Below are positions 28,004-37,707 of a stretch of 64,000 nucleotides of DNA, piece after piece. The stretch is taken from contig CP065012.1 in the NCBI GenBank assembly GCA_016699815.1, forward strand, positions 2,519,001-2,583,000, written 5' to 3'. This stretch comes from Chitinophagaceae bacterium. GTDB taxonomy: Bacteria; Bacteroidota; Bacteroidia; Chitinophagales; Chitinophagaceae. Positions within the stretch are counted from its first letter, which is position 1. Each line of letters begins with the position of its first letter. A program made the translations under genes and the position numbers. Under the pieces are notes generated by a model. It was given only the letters and a program-made list of their open reading frames with translations. It had not been told where the DNA came from and did not search any database.

Positions 28004-30577
28004 TCACTTTGTGCCAATATCGTTTTCCACAAACGTAAACTTCCATTTTACAGGGTTTTGCCAGTCTCTTCCTTTAAAACTACCTATGGGCGCTTTTATT
28101 AAAATTTCATTCCAACCTTTTTTTAAAAAAATTTTTGTGGGGCTGCGGTATTCATAACCTTCATCTAATAAAGGTATTTCGGAATTTCCTTTTTGCCCGG
28201 CCCTTAGCCAATGTGGCGGTTCTATTAAAATTCCATTTACCCAAACAGCGCTGCTCTTATCATCCCAACCATCTGCAGGTGGCGAATCTGTAGAAGGCGA
28301 GCGGGAAATATTATTAAAACCTATCCAGAAATTTTTTACACCATCTTCATCAGCCCAAATTTGTGTAGTGGCATACCAGGTGGTACTGGCTTTGGGGTTG
28401 TCTATAGCGCCCTTTATAAGTGGTGCCCACCAATGCCGTAATACGATAGTACCGCCGGTTTGTTCTTTATATATTTTAGTATTTGTTTCATTCAAATTTT
28501 TTGTTTCGGGTATAAATTGTTTTGCTAAATCACCATTGTTATTATAGGGGCCATATAATTTCCACACAATGTTAGATTGCTTTGCATAGTTAAAAATTTT
28601 ATTGCTGAAATAAAGTTTTTTGTTATCAAGCAACCGGTTTTCAAATTCAGTAAAACTTTTTCTGTCACCATCATCTATATTGGCAATCCATCCGCTTTGG
28701 CCGCCGCCACGCCAGATTCTTTCGGCAAAAGCCATCATTCCGGGATAAACAGGGTTCATCCTTAAAACATCTTCTTCTTTGGCTACTGCCCTGTCGGGCC
28801 ACATGCAAATAGTACCGCCTAAAGTGGCAGCATCACCATTTTCTTTATCGCCAATTTTTCGGTTAAAAATAGATGTAACTGCTTCCAACGGATCCATGTG
28901 GTTTAAATACAAATGCCTGGAATCAATTAACTGAACCTGGTTGTTAGAGGTATGATGTGCATTGTCATCCATCCATAATTGCCGAATGGTACTGTTTGTA
29001 AAATTTCCACCCGGCTGCCAGCCAATAACTTTTTTCCCTAAACTTTCTATGTATGCAGTAAATTCAGGAATAAAATTTTTATTGGTAATTTTTACCTCAT
29101 CGGCGCCAATATGAATATAGGGCACATCGTAAGTGCTACAAATTTCCTTTAAAATATTTTTTAAATACTTCATTCCTGAATTGCTTTGCATATCCACTTT
29201 CATTGCCCTTTTAAAAGCAGCGCTATGGCCGGGCATATCAATTTCGGGAACAAAAGTTATGTGCCGCTCTTTACAATAAGCAATCAATTCCTTTATCTCT
29301 GCCTGGGTATAATACATGCCTTTATGGCGAAGCATGGTTTCCGGCGCTGTGAGTTGTGGGTATTGCTTTATTGCTAACCTCCAGGCAATATCTTCTGTGG
29401 CATGGAAATGAAATATATTCAGTTTGTACATCGCCATTACATCAATCTGCTGTTTCAGCAAAGGAATTGACATATAATTACGGCCTACATCAATCATGTA
29501 ACCTCTCCATGCAAAGGCAGGCTGGTCGGTTATTTCACAGGCATCAATCATTACGCCGTCCCTCATTAACTGCCGAAGCGTTTGTATGCCATAGAAAATA
29601 CCATGAGTTGTTTTTGCTGTTAGCAAAATTTTCTTCTCTGAGATTTTTAAAATATAAGCTTCATTTGCCATTTTGGATGAATTGGATGTATCAAATTGCA
29701 ATACAATTTGAATTTCGTCTTTACCCACTTTGTTGTTTATGGAAGTTTGCAATCCATTTTCAATAAAGATGTTTTCCAAATCTCTTGCTTCCTTCATCAA
29801 GGCACTATCAGTAACCACGATAGCCCTGCATTTATACAAAGGGAAAGTTCCCTTTTTCCAGGTAAGCTGTTGTGGCAAGGGAATTAAAGAAGCTTTCTTT
29901 TGTAAGTCATATACGTAAGGATACAGCAAATGCTTCCATAACAGATAAGCTTCTCCTTTTAAATGCAACCCATCATTGGTAAACTCTACTTTCAGTCTTC
30001 CTTGTTCATCCTTAAAAACAGTATACAAATCAATAAATGTGTAACTAGCAGAGTCGGCATTTTCTTTTAACCGTTCATTCACAAAATTTATCTTTTCGCC
30101 ATTACCTGTGTGCCCGTTAAATTTTCCAAATACATTGTTCACTGGCAAAATGCTTTGTACAAAAAACTTTGTAGCAGGGCTTTCTTGTTTCAGGTAGGAA
30201 GAAATAAGCAAAATATTTTTTACAACACTATCGGCGCTTATCCCTTTAGACAGGTCATTAGTGCCAATCATCAAAAAAACCTTTGCCGGTTTTCTTTTGG
30301 CTATTTCTGGCAATCTAAAAATAATTCCGGCAGTAATATCGCCGCTAATACCTCTGTTTTTAATTCTGGTATCGCCAAATAATTCATTCCATTCTCCGCC
30401 ATCAGTAATACTATTACCTACAAAAACAATATTACCCTTAGTTTGTGGCATGGTTTTAAATAAAGATGCCCGTTGATGAAAATAGGTATTGAATACTGAA
30501 TCATGTAAAACAGGTAGTGTAACCTGTGCAAATAAAGACTGGCTTATGAAAAGAAGGAATAATACAATACGAATCAT
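28004..30577 (-). CDS. SGNH esterase fused to GH20 beta-N-acetylhexosaminidase
   Basis: An 857-residue secreted fusion (signal 1-17, ending SLFAQ). Residues about 20-235 are an SGNH/GDSL hydrolase: block I GNSITDGGEW, block II GISGDIT, block III GTND, block V NDGLHLKG. Residues about 240-345 are a GH20 accessory domain and about 350-640 the GH20 barrel with the catalytic pair D493-E494 in IHIGADEVK. A C-terminal beta domain with HWLRAGQKGNSEIPLLDEGY (about 700-857) follows. GH20 releases beta-linked GlcNAc or GalNAc by substrate-assisted catalysis. The esterase may remove O-acetyl groups that block the chain. It is the last gene of the minus-strand glycan locus, 63 bp after the GH95 gene. Confidence 0.88.
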   Translation of the reverse strand: MIRIVLFLLFISQSLFAQVTLPVLHDSVFNTYFHQRASLFKTMPQTKGNIVFVGNSITDGGEWNELFGDTRIKNRGISGDITAGIIFRLPEIAKRKPAKVFLMIGTNDLSKGISADSVVKNILLISSYLKQESPATKFFVQSILPVNNVFGKFNGHTGNGEKINFVNERLKENADSASYTFIDLYTVFKDEQGRLKVEFTNDGLHLKGEAYLLWKHLLYPYVYDLQKKASLIPLPQQLTWKKGTFPLYKCRAIVVTDSALMKEARDLENIFIENGLQTSINNKVGKDEIQIVLQFDTSNSSKMANEAYILKISEKKILLTAKTTHGIFYGIQTLRQLMRDGVMIDACEITDQPAFAWRGYMIDVGRNYMSIPLLKQQIDVMAMYKLNIFHFHATEDIAWRLAIKQYPQLTAPETMLRHKGMYYTQAEIKELIAYCKERHITFVPEIDMPGHSAAFKRAMKVDMQSNSGMKYLKNILKEICSTYDVPYIHIGADEVKITNKNFIPEFTAYIESLGKKVIGWQPGGNFTNSTIRQLWMDDNAHHTSNNQVQLIDSRHLYLNHMDPLEAVTSIFNRKIGDKENGDAATLGGTICMWPDRAVAKEEDVLRMNPVYPGMMAFAERIWRGGGQSGWIANIDDGDRKSFTEFENRLLDNKKLYFSNKIFNYAKQSNIVWKLYGPYNNNGDLAKQFIPETKNLNETNTKIYKEQTGGTIVLRHWWAPLIKGAIDNPKASTTWYATTQIWADEDGVKNFWIGFNNISRSPSTDSPPADGWDDKSSAVWVNGILIEPPHWLRAGQKGNSEIPLLDEGYEYRSPTKIFLKKGWNEILIKAPIGSFKGRDWQNPVKWKFTFVENDIGTK

Positions 30578-30640
30578 TTCAAAAATAGTTTATCTGGCAA
30601 TGAGTATATTATTTTAGGCAAAGATAAATTTTAGTTTGGG

Positions 30641-33112
30641 TTATAAAATTTTGTATAATCCTCCTGCAGTAGCAGCAAAGGTTACAATTGTTGCTTTACT
30701 ATTTGCTGTTGCAATTATTTTTCCATTACTACTTAATATTTCTTTAGTTGCAGGTAATAAAATTTTGCAGAAAGTACTTAAGGAAGAAAATATTTCGGCT
30801 GTGGATAGTTTTCCTTTTTCCCATTTCAGATTAATAGTAAAGCCGCCACGGGCTTTTAATCCGCTAATACTACCCTGTTGCCAATCGGCATCAGTAGGCA
30901 ATGCAGGTAAAAAACGAATCACTTCATCATTGCCATGGCTTTGCAACAGCATTTCTGCAATACCTGCTGTGCCGCCAAAATTTCCATCTATTTGAAATGG
31001 CGGATGAGCACAAAATAAATTGGGGTAAGTGCCGCCACCTATTGTTGTTCCATTGTTGCTTACCGGATTTAATAATTCTTTTAGCAAGCTTAGGGCATGA
31101 TTGCCATCGCCCAACCTTGCCCAAAAATTTATTTTCCATGCCTTGCTCCAGCCGGTGCCTTTATCACCTCTCTCAGTTAAGGTTTGCCTTGCGGCCTTTG
31201 CTAACTCAGGCGTTTGCCAGGGTGTAATTTCATCGTAAGGATGCAGGCCGTACAAATGCGAAACATGGCGGTGAAGCGGCTCGGCATCTTCCCAATCCTG
31301 TAGCCATTCATTTAAATCACCTTTCTGGCCAATTTGGTTAGGCGCTAATTGTGCTACTACTTTTTGCAATTCATTACTCCACACTTCATCAGTATGTAAA
31401 ATTTTAGATGCACTAATGCAGGCCTTAAAAAGTTCCCGGCAAATTTGCATATCCATTGTTGGCCCCATGCAAGTATTGCCCACAAAACCAGTTGGCATTT
31501 TAAAGGCATGCTCCGGCGAATTGGATGGAGCCGTTACCAGCCAACCATGTGAGGGCTCATTAAGTAAAATAGATTGTAAAAATTTCGCTGCTCCTTTTAG
31601 TATCGGGTAATAATTTTTTAAGAATGCTTTATCTTTTGTAAAACGGTAATGTTCCCAAATATGTTCGCATAGCCAGGCGCCACCGGTAAGTGTAGAGCCC
31701 CAATCGGCGCCTTCGCCGGGAGAAGTATAAAGCCATGGATTGCTAATTGCATGCGCCACCCAGCCATCTGCCATGTAATAAGCCTGGGCAGTTTTTGTTC
31801 CATTGGGCACTAAATTTTTTGTAAACTGAAACAAGGGTTCAGCCAATGCAGAAAGATTAGTTTGCTCTGCCAGCCAATAATTCATTTGTACATTTACGTT
31901 GAGGTGATAATCGCCGTTCCATGGGGTTTGATATTCTGTAGCCCAAAGCCCCTGCAGGTTTGCAGGCAATAAACCCGGCCTGGATGATGAGATGAGCAAG
32001 TACCTTCCAAAATTAAAATGCAGCACCGGCAATTGTGGATCGCTGCTGCCGTTTTGATAATTGACTAATCGTTGAAGGGTAGTAAGATGGTGTATCTTTT
32101 TGTATGCAGGCATATACCAGCGGCAACGATTAAATAATTTTTGATATGCTTCTTTACTTTTTTGAAATGCATAACTGTAAGAAATATTTTTTGTTTTTTG
32201 CAAATAGCTCATAGACTTAACCACTACATTTTCATTTGATAGTAAACCATTACCATAATTATAGTTTGTAGCGGATGATATTTTGAGCCAACATTCGGTA
32301 GCATTTTTTATAACTATTTCATTGCCTTCTGTTTTTATTTTTCCATCTTTACAAATGGGCTCAAGAATGGCAGCAAACTGCATTCCCATATCATTACCCG
32401 ATGGCAATTGTCCCTGCATAACCATTTTATTATCCATTAAAGAAACAGCCGCATGTTCTTTTCTGTAAAGTGAAAGTGAAAAACTGAGCCCTCCTTTTTT
32501 ATTAGAAGAAAGTTTTATCCAGGTAATATCATTTATAAAATCTACAAAAATTTCTTCCGTAATTAATTTCCCATTTCTGTTAAAACTGTAAACCGCTTTT
32601 GCCTCTTCTATATTCAAATAGCGTTTATAATTGGTAACCGGTAGGGCACTGTCTTTCCAGCTAATAAGTACATCTCCCATTGTTTGGTAACATCCGTATT
32701 TATCGTTTGCACCATTCCCAAACCCTGAGCCACGGCCATTTGCTATAAAATGTTTTTGCAAAAGGTACTGAGCTTCTTTGTTTTTTCTGGCCAGCAGCAA
32801 CTCTTGTATGGGTTTTAAATACTGCCAGGCGCTGTCTTTATCGGCATTTTGCGGGCCACCGCTCCATAAAGAAATTTCATTGAGGGCGATGCGTTCTTTC
32901 ATTGTATTACCATACATTAATGCACCTAAGCGGCCATTGCCCAGTGGGAGACTTTCGGTAAAATTATTTGCCGCATTATCAAAACGAATGGTTACATCGG
33001 TTTTTTGGCAAATTATATCTGTAGGAAATACAATTTGAAAAATAATAAAGAAGAAATAATTAGTAATTATTTTTCTTTTATTGAAAAGTAAGATATTATA
33101 TAATATATTCAA
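30641..33112 (-). CDS. GH95 alpha-L-fucosidase
   Basis: An 823-residue enzyme of family GH95, inverting fucosidases that mainly release alpha-1,2-linked fucose. The N-terminal beta domain begins RFDNAANNFTESLPLGNGRL. The barrel contains the family signatures NEWLQDWEDAEPLHRHVSHL and PPFQIDGNFG with the probable base D709. An export signal covers about residues 10-35 (IITNYFFFIIFQIVFPTDI), which is less typical than the neighbours' signals. Length is normal for the family. It complements the two GH29 enzymes of the locus, which usually prefer alpha-1,3/1,4/1,6 links. Confidence 0.92.
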   Translation of the reverse strand: MNILYNILLFNKRKIITNYFFFIIFQIVFPTDIICQKTDVTIRFDNAANNFTESLPLGNGRLGALMYGNTMKERIALNEISLWSGGPQNADKDSAWQYLKPIQELLLARKNKEAQYLLQKHFIANGRGSGFGNGANDKYGCYQTMGDVLISWKDSALPVTNYKRYLNIEEAKAVYSFNRNGKLITEEIFVDFINDITWIKLSSNKKGGLSFSLSLYRKEHAAVSLMDNKMVMQGQLPSGNDMGMQFAAILEPICKDGKIKTEGNEIVIKNATECWLKISSATNYNYGNGLLSNENVVVKSMSYLQKTKNISYSYAFQKSKEAYQKLFNRCRWYMPAYKKIHHLTTLQRLVNYQNGSSDPQLPVLHFNFGRYLLISSSRPGLLPANLQGLWATEYQTPWNGDYHLNVNVQMNYWLAEQTNLSALAEPLFQFTKNLVPNGTKTAQAYYMADGWVAHAISNPWLYTSPGEGADWGSTLTGGAWLCEHIWEHYRFTKDKAFLKNYYPILKGAAKFLQSILLNEPSHGWLVTAPSNSPEHAFKMPTGFVGNTCMGPTMDMQICRELFKACISASKILHTDEVWSNELQKVVAQLAPNQIGQKGDLNEWLQDWEDAEPLHRHVSHLYGLHPYDEITPWQTPELAKAARQTLTERGDKGTGWSKAWKINFWARLGDGNHALSLLKELLNPVSNNGTTIGGGTYPNLFCAHPPFQIDGNFGGTAGIAEMLLQSHGNDEVIRFLPALPTDADWQQGSISGLKARGGFTINLKWEKGKLSTAEIFSSLSTFCKILLPATKEILSSNGKIIATANSKATIVTFAATAGGLYKIL

Positions 33113-33151
33113 TTTCTAAATTGCATTTGTCACAAATTATATTTATACTTA

Positions 33152-35194
33152 CTATTGATCTTTCTCCTCCCAGCTAAAATCTTTTTGAGTTACTATATAC
33201 CTATTTGGCCGTACAATAGTAACAATGCCCACCCCATTATATAAATCATCTACTTCAAAATTTATTCCTTCACCCGGTATAATATCCGGCAAAGCGTATG
33301 CTTTTGTTGAAGTGTAATTTTCTGTAGTTGCAGATACATACAGCTTATATCCTTTTACTGTATGCTGGGGCAAACCAATGCTTCCGAATATTAATAAATT
33401 AAGTTTTCCTTTTTTCCATTGCCTTGCCTGTTGTACTTCCACCGGCGAGGAAAGCTCCCTCAACACTTTCATGGATGGCTTGGGATTGCCATACATATCG
33501 TAAATACCATGTACCCTTCTGCGGAATTTATTTTTTTCAGATGTGCCGGGATAATGAGTTCGGTAATCAGTAAGGTCAAAATAAATGGCACCTTCTACAT
33601 ATGGCTTGCTTTCGTAAATAGCCATGTGATAAACTAAATCTTCCAGCCTGCGTTGGTCGCCGCCTTTAAAGTTGGGCTCACACAAACCAAACTCCGAAAT
33701 AAAAAAAGCTTTATTAGGATAACTAAAATGCACACTATCAAGATAGGAATGAATTTTTCCTTGTGGAATATCCCACCAACTAGCACCGTACTCATTCATC
33801 ATTAAATAATCACCATCATTTGCAGCATCTGCTGTAAACTTCGGATTGTTATAAAAGCTAGTGGTAAGAGTATTGCTTACATAAGCTGTCATACGAGTAG
33901 GATCCAATTCTCTTGACCTCTTCAATAAGTCTGCAATCATCTGTTTCATATCTGCATCCCGGCCACGCAACTCATTGCCCACACCCCAGGAAAAAATTGA
34001 TGGATGATTGTACATATTGCTTACCATTCTTTCTAACTGTTTCATGGCAATGGAGCGTATGGTATCATTGGCTGGAGTTTCAGGTCCCCAAAGCGGCACT
34101 TCCTGTTGAACAATAATTCCGTTGCGGTCGCAAAATTCATAAAACAAATCATCCTGTTGAAAATGCTGGCGGGAAAAAATGCAATTCACATTTTTCATTA
34201 GCTTTCCCATTGCAAGTATCATTGAGTCTGTTTCCGCAAAACCAAAATTGGGATTGCTGCCAGCCGTCCACTCCACACCCATTAATTTTATTCTTTCTCC
34301 ATTCAGGAAAACTTGCCCATTCAGCATTTTAATTTCTCTGAACCCTACACAGGATGAGATTTTATCAACCGCTTTTTTACCATTAAATACGGTTACATCT
34401 ATTCTATACAAGTTAGGAAAATCAAAATGCCAGGGGTTTACCCTGGGCAAAACAATATTAACTACGGCTTCTTTATTTTGCCATCCCGGGTTTACAACCG
34501 AAGTATAAATAATATTCCTCGAGGTTTGGTTTTCTTCTGTAATACTAATATTGAATTTTAAATTGCTAACTGCATGATCGTAACCTAATTTTATTTTTAG
34601 CTTACCCTCATTGTTGGCAATATTTAATATTGGTTCGGCATGAATATAATTGGCCGCAGGTTTGTCGCTCACTATCAAGGCTACTTTGCGGATAATACCG
34701 CCATCATTGGGCCAGTCGAACGAGCTGCCAAAAGGCACTTTGTTTTTACCGTAATCATTATTTACGGCAACGGTAATAATGTTTTCTTTGCCATAATTTA
34801 GTTTTCCAGTGATATTAACAAAAAAATTATTAAACCCATCACCAATATTTTCATCCACTTTTATTCCATTTACATAAATAAAAGATGTATGGTTGATGGC
34901 GCCAAACTGCAATACAACAATTTTATTCTTCCAGCTTTTGGGTACCGTAAGTTTTTTTTGATACCAGCCCCAGCCATAATGGTTCTGGTTTTCTTCTTCT
35001 ATATTCCAGGTATGTGGAAGGCTAACTGTTCTGTTGCCGGGCAATGATTTTTGAAACCAATTTTCTTTTAAACCAAGTGAAGATTTATCAATTGAAAACT
35101 GCCAGCCAATATTTACCGCAATGGTATCTCTTTGTGCAATGGAGCTGAAGCATGTAAAAAGCAGCCAGGCAGAAATGAATATTATTTTTTTCAT
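33152..35194 (-). CDS. GH2 glycosidase (beta-galactosidase/beta-glucuronidase type)
   Basis: A 680-residue secreted enzyme (signal 1-20, ending SSIAQ). It has the usual GH2 order: jelly-roll sugar-binding domain (about 30-185), Ig-like domain (190-295) and TIM barrel (300-600). The acid/base is E408 in SWGVGNELRG and the nucleophile E501 in FISEFGL. The short C-terminal domain (600-680) explains its length below the 1000-residue LacZ type. In this locus a beta-galactosidase acting on LacNAc would fit, but glucuronidase or another specificity cannot be excluded. Confidence 0.85.
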   Translation of the reverse strand: MKKIIFISAWLLFTCFSSIAQRDTIAVNIGWQFSIDKSSLGLKENWFQKSLPGNRTVSLPHTWNIEEENQNHYGWGWYQKKLTVPKSWKNKIVVLQFGAINHTSFIYVNGIKVDENIGDGFNNFFVNITGKLNYGKENIITVAVNNDYGKNKVPFGSSFDWPNDGGIIRKVALIVSDKPAANYIHAEPILNIANNEGKLKIKLGYDHAVSNLKFNISITEENQTSRNIIYTSVVNPGWQNKEAVVNIVLPRVNPWHFDFPNLYRIDVTVFNGKKAVDKISSCVGFREIKMLNGQVFLNGERIKLMGVEWTAGSNPNFGFAETDSMILAMGKLMKNVNCIFSRQHFQQDDLFYEFCDRNGIIVQQEVPLWGPETPANDTIRSIAMKQLERMVSNMYNHPSIFSWGVGNELRGRDADMKQMIADLLKRSRELDPTRMTAYVSNTLTTSFYNNPKFTADAANDGDYLMMNEYGASWWDIPQGKIHSYLDSVHFSYPNKAFFISEFGLCEPNFKGGDQRRLEDLVYHMAIYESKPYVEGAIYFDLTDYRTHYPGTSEKNKFRRRVHGIYDMYGNPKPSMKVLRELSSPVEVQQARQWKKGKLNLLIFGSIGLPQHTVKGYKLYVSATTENYTSTKAYALPDIIPGEGINFEVDDLYNGVGIVTIVRPNRYIVTQKDFSWEEKDQ

Positions 35195-35220
35195 GATTGT
35201 AAATTATATAGCTTATTTAA

Positions 35221-36063
35221 TTATTTCTTTTGATACACCCTTACATAATCTATTAAATATTGCTGTGGTAACACATTATCATCTATAGGCCCGGGCCAGT
35301 TAGCGCCCATTGCCAGGTTTATGAGCAAATAAAATGGTTTTCGGAATGTGTTTGCTGCATAACTGCCTGCACTGTCTATAACAAAACTGTGGATTTTTAT
35401 TTTATCAAACCAAATATCCATTTTCTGTTTATCCCATTCCAATGTGTAAATATGAAAACGATTACTTACGGTACTATCGTTTATTTTACTACCAGATGAA
35501 CGGCTTGTTTTTATACTATCCGGAAAATGAATAGTGCTATAAATATCGGCAGGGTGGTTGCCAATAAATTCCATTATATCTATTTCCCCGCAAATTGGCC
35601 AGCCAACTATCGAACGGTTTGCACCCAGCATCCAAATGGCCGGCCAAATGCCGCCACCTGTTGGAAGCTTTGCTTTTACTTCTATTCTTCCATATTTCCA
35701 CGCTGCTTTTCCTAATGTATTTATGCTGGCAGAAGTATACTGTGCAATGGAATCTTTATACCGCCAATCGGTACTTTCATTTTTGTAATTTTCGTTTTTA
35801 TAATTTTCTTTACGGCCTGTAATGATGAGTACGCCATTACTTACCCAAACATTTTCCTTTTTTGCCCGGGTATAATATTGTTGCTCGTTGTTACGGATAT
35901 GGCCTACTTCGTAACCCCATTTTGTAGCATCTGGCAGGCCGGTATAATTAAATTCATCCTGCCAAATAAGTTTCCAACCTTTTTTATTTTGTGCATTTGC
36001 TGTAAAACAAAATATTATAAGAAAAAAAATAGTTGAAAGTATTGAAAGAAATTTCCTTTTCAT
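35221..36063 (-). CDS. GH16 endo-glycosidase
   Basis: A 280-residue single-domain GH16 enzyme with a signal peptide (1-24, ending TANAQ). The catalytic motif GEIDIMEF carries nucleophile E160, D162 and acid/base E165. Other family marks are WKLIWQDEFNY and GGGIWPAIWMLG. Family members include laminarinases and agarases, but also endo-beta-1,4-galactosidases that cut poly-LacNAc in mucin glycans. Given the surrounding fucosidases, sialidase and hexosaminidases, the latter role is attractive, though the sequence alone would also allow a beta-1,3-glucanase. Confidence 0.9.
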   Translation of the reverse strand: MKRKFLSILSTIFFLIIFCFTANAQNKKGWKLIWQDEFNYTGLPDATKWGYEVGHIRNNEQQYYTRAKKENVWVSNGVLIITGRKENYKNENYKNESTDWRYKDSIAQYTSASINTLGKAAWKYGRIEVKAKLPTGGGIWPAIWMLGANRSIVGWPICGEIDIMEFIGNHPADIYSTIHFPDSIKTSRSSGSKINDSTVSNRFHIYTLEWDKQKMDIWFDKIKIHSFVIDSAGSYAANTFRKPFYLLINLAMGANWPGPIDDNVLPQQYLIDYVRVYQKK

Positions 36064-36085
36064 TTATGAGTTCTCTAATATATTA

Positions 36086-36868
36086 TTAAATTATAGCCCT
36101 GTCTAAATGCACATATCCACCATCCACATGAATGAGTTGCCCGGTGGTATGGCTCGATTTTTCGGAAAGAAGAAACGCAACCATGCTGGCAATTTCTTTT
36201 GCTGTAGTCATTCTTTTTTCTAATGGTATTTTACTACTTATCTGTTGCAATTTCTCCTGTGAGTTGCTAAATGTTTTTATCCAGCTTTCATAAAGTGGTG
36301 TAAAACATTCGGCTACTATAACTGCATTAACTCTAATGCCATATTGCAATAACTCCACTGCCCATTCTCTTGTGAGTGCATTGCGGCCACCGTTTGCAGC
36401 AGCATAGGCAGATGTATTTCCCTGCCCTGTTTCTGCAGTTTTAGAGCCTATGTTTACAATGGCGCCTTTGCTTTGTTTTAAAAAGGGTATTGCAAAATGT
36501 GCCAACAAATAATAATGAATTAGATTTTTATGTAATGATGCAACAAAAGAATTGTAATCACCATGTTCAAGTCCTACGCCATCATTAACCCCGGCATTAT
36601 TTACCAGGCCATCAATTTTTCCAAATTTATCACTAATAATTTTTATAGATTGTTCGCATTGCAGTGGGTCTGTAAGTTCGGCAATAACCTGAAAAGCCTT
36701 GCCACCAGCTGCTTCAATCATTGCAACTGTTTTTAAATTATCTTCTTCGCTTCTCCCAATAATTACCGGCAAAGCCCCTTCGGCAGCCAATATTTTTACA
36801 ATGCCTTCGCCAATTCCTTTTGCCCCGCCTGATACTATAATGATTTTATTTTTTAGCTGTAAATCCAT
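36086..36868 (-). CDS. SDR oxidoreductase, probable L-fucose dehydrogenase
   Basis: A 260-residue cytoplasmic short-chain dehydrogenase. The Rossmann motif GGAKGIG (14-20) and NNAG (90-93) are intact and S142 is present. The usual catalytic YxxxK is YAAAN: Y155 is there but the lysine is replaced by N159. The gene is 2 bp from the lactonase gene and in an operon with FucP, mutarotase, dehydratase and FAH hydrolase. It therefore most likely oxidises L-fucose to L-fuconolactone with NAD(P)+. Which of the two SDRs of the locus does this step is inferred from its pairing with the lactonase. Confidence 0.75.
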   Translation of the reverse strand: MDLQLKNKIIIVSGGAKGIGEGIVKILAAEGALPVIIGRSEEDNLKTVAMIEAAGGKAFQVIAELTDPLQCEQSIKIISDKFGKIDGLVNNAGVNDGVGLEHGDYNSFVASLHKNLIHYYLLAHFAIPFLKQSKGAIVNIGSKTAETGQGNTSAYAAANGGRNALTREWAVELLQYGIRVNAVIVAECFTPLYESWIKTFSNSQEKLQQISSKIPLEKRMTTAKEIASMVAFLLSEKSSHTTGQLIHVDGGYVHLDRAII

Positions 36869-36870
36869 TT

Positions 36871-37707
36871 TTATAAATTATAAAAGTTAATAGCATTAGT
36901 ACCCATAATATTATTTTGTTCTTCTGCGGAAAATGGTTTTAGATATATTTCTACAAGGTTTTTCCATTGTACATATTTGCCGCTAAGCAACATTACTGGC
37001 CAATCGCTGCCAAATAATATCCTCTTTGCACCAAATGCTTCAAACACAACATCAAGGTAAGGATAAAAATCTTTTGGTTCCCATTGTTGCCAGTTGGATT
37101 CGGTGAGTAAACCAGATAGTTTGCAATAAACATTGGGATTTGATGCAATTTCTTTTATCAAAGTTTTCCAGGGTTCTATGGATTTGTTTTTAATATCAGG
37201 CTTGGCGCAATGGTCTATTACAAATTTTTGATTGGGAAATTTTTGAACCAGTTCTAAAACTTCTTTTAACTGATGCTGATAGACCAAAATATCATAGGTA
37301 TAGTTAAATAGTTGCAATTGTGCAATGCCTTTAATAAAATTTTTGCCTGATAAAAATCCTTCTGCTTCTGCTTGTATTATATGCCGCCAACCTTTTATAG
37401 CCGTAAACTGTGCATAATAATTCAGCCTGTCTTCAACAGTTTCATTTTGTAAATCAACCCAGCCTACAACGCCATTAATAAATGAATTTGTTTGAGCAAG
37501 AGAAAGTAAGAAGTTGGTTTCTGTTTCACTCTGGCCTGCCTGCACTGCTACAAGCCCATTTACTCCTGCCTCTTGCAAAGTGGGTAAAATATTTACAGGA
37601 AGAAAATCTTGCTGTAAAATTTTCATATTGTTGGTTATCCAGGCATCATTTTGTTTATCGAAGTTCCAAAAATGAACATGGCTATCTATCAGCATAATTC
37701 TTTGCAT
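36871..37707 (-). CDS. Amidohydrolase-family L-fuconolactonase
   Basis: A 278-residue cytoplasmic TIM-barrel hydrolase of the COG3618 lactonase group. Metal-site motifs are SHVHFWNF near the N-terminus, FVIDHCAKP in the middle and LFGSDWP near residue 240. It would open L-fucono-lactone to L-fuconate. The start overlaps the FAH gene by 26 bp; the internal Met5 (37695) would reduce this to 14 bp. Relatives occur in fucose loci such as that of Campylobacter jejuni (as I recall, Cj0487). Confidence 0.85.
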   Translation of the reverse strand: MQRIMLIDSHVHFWNFDKQNDAWITNNMKILQQDFLPVNILPTLQEAGVNGLVAVQAGQSETETNFLLSLAQTNSFINGVVGWVDLQNETVEDRLNYYAQFTAIKGWRHIIQAEAEGFLSGKNFIKGIAQLQLFNYTYDILVYQHQLKEVLELVQKFPNQKFVIDHCAKPDIKNKSIEPWKTLIKEIASNPNVYCKLSGLLTESNWQQWEPKDFYPYLDVVFEAFGAKRILFGSDWPVMLLSGKYVQWKNLVEIYLKPFSAEEQNNIMGTNAINFYNL

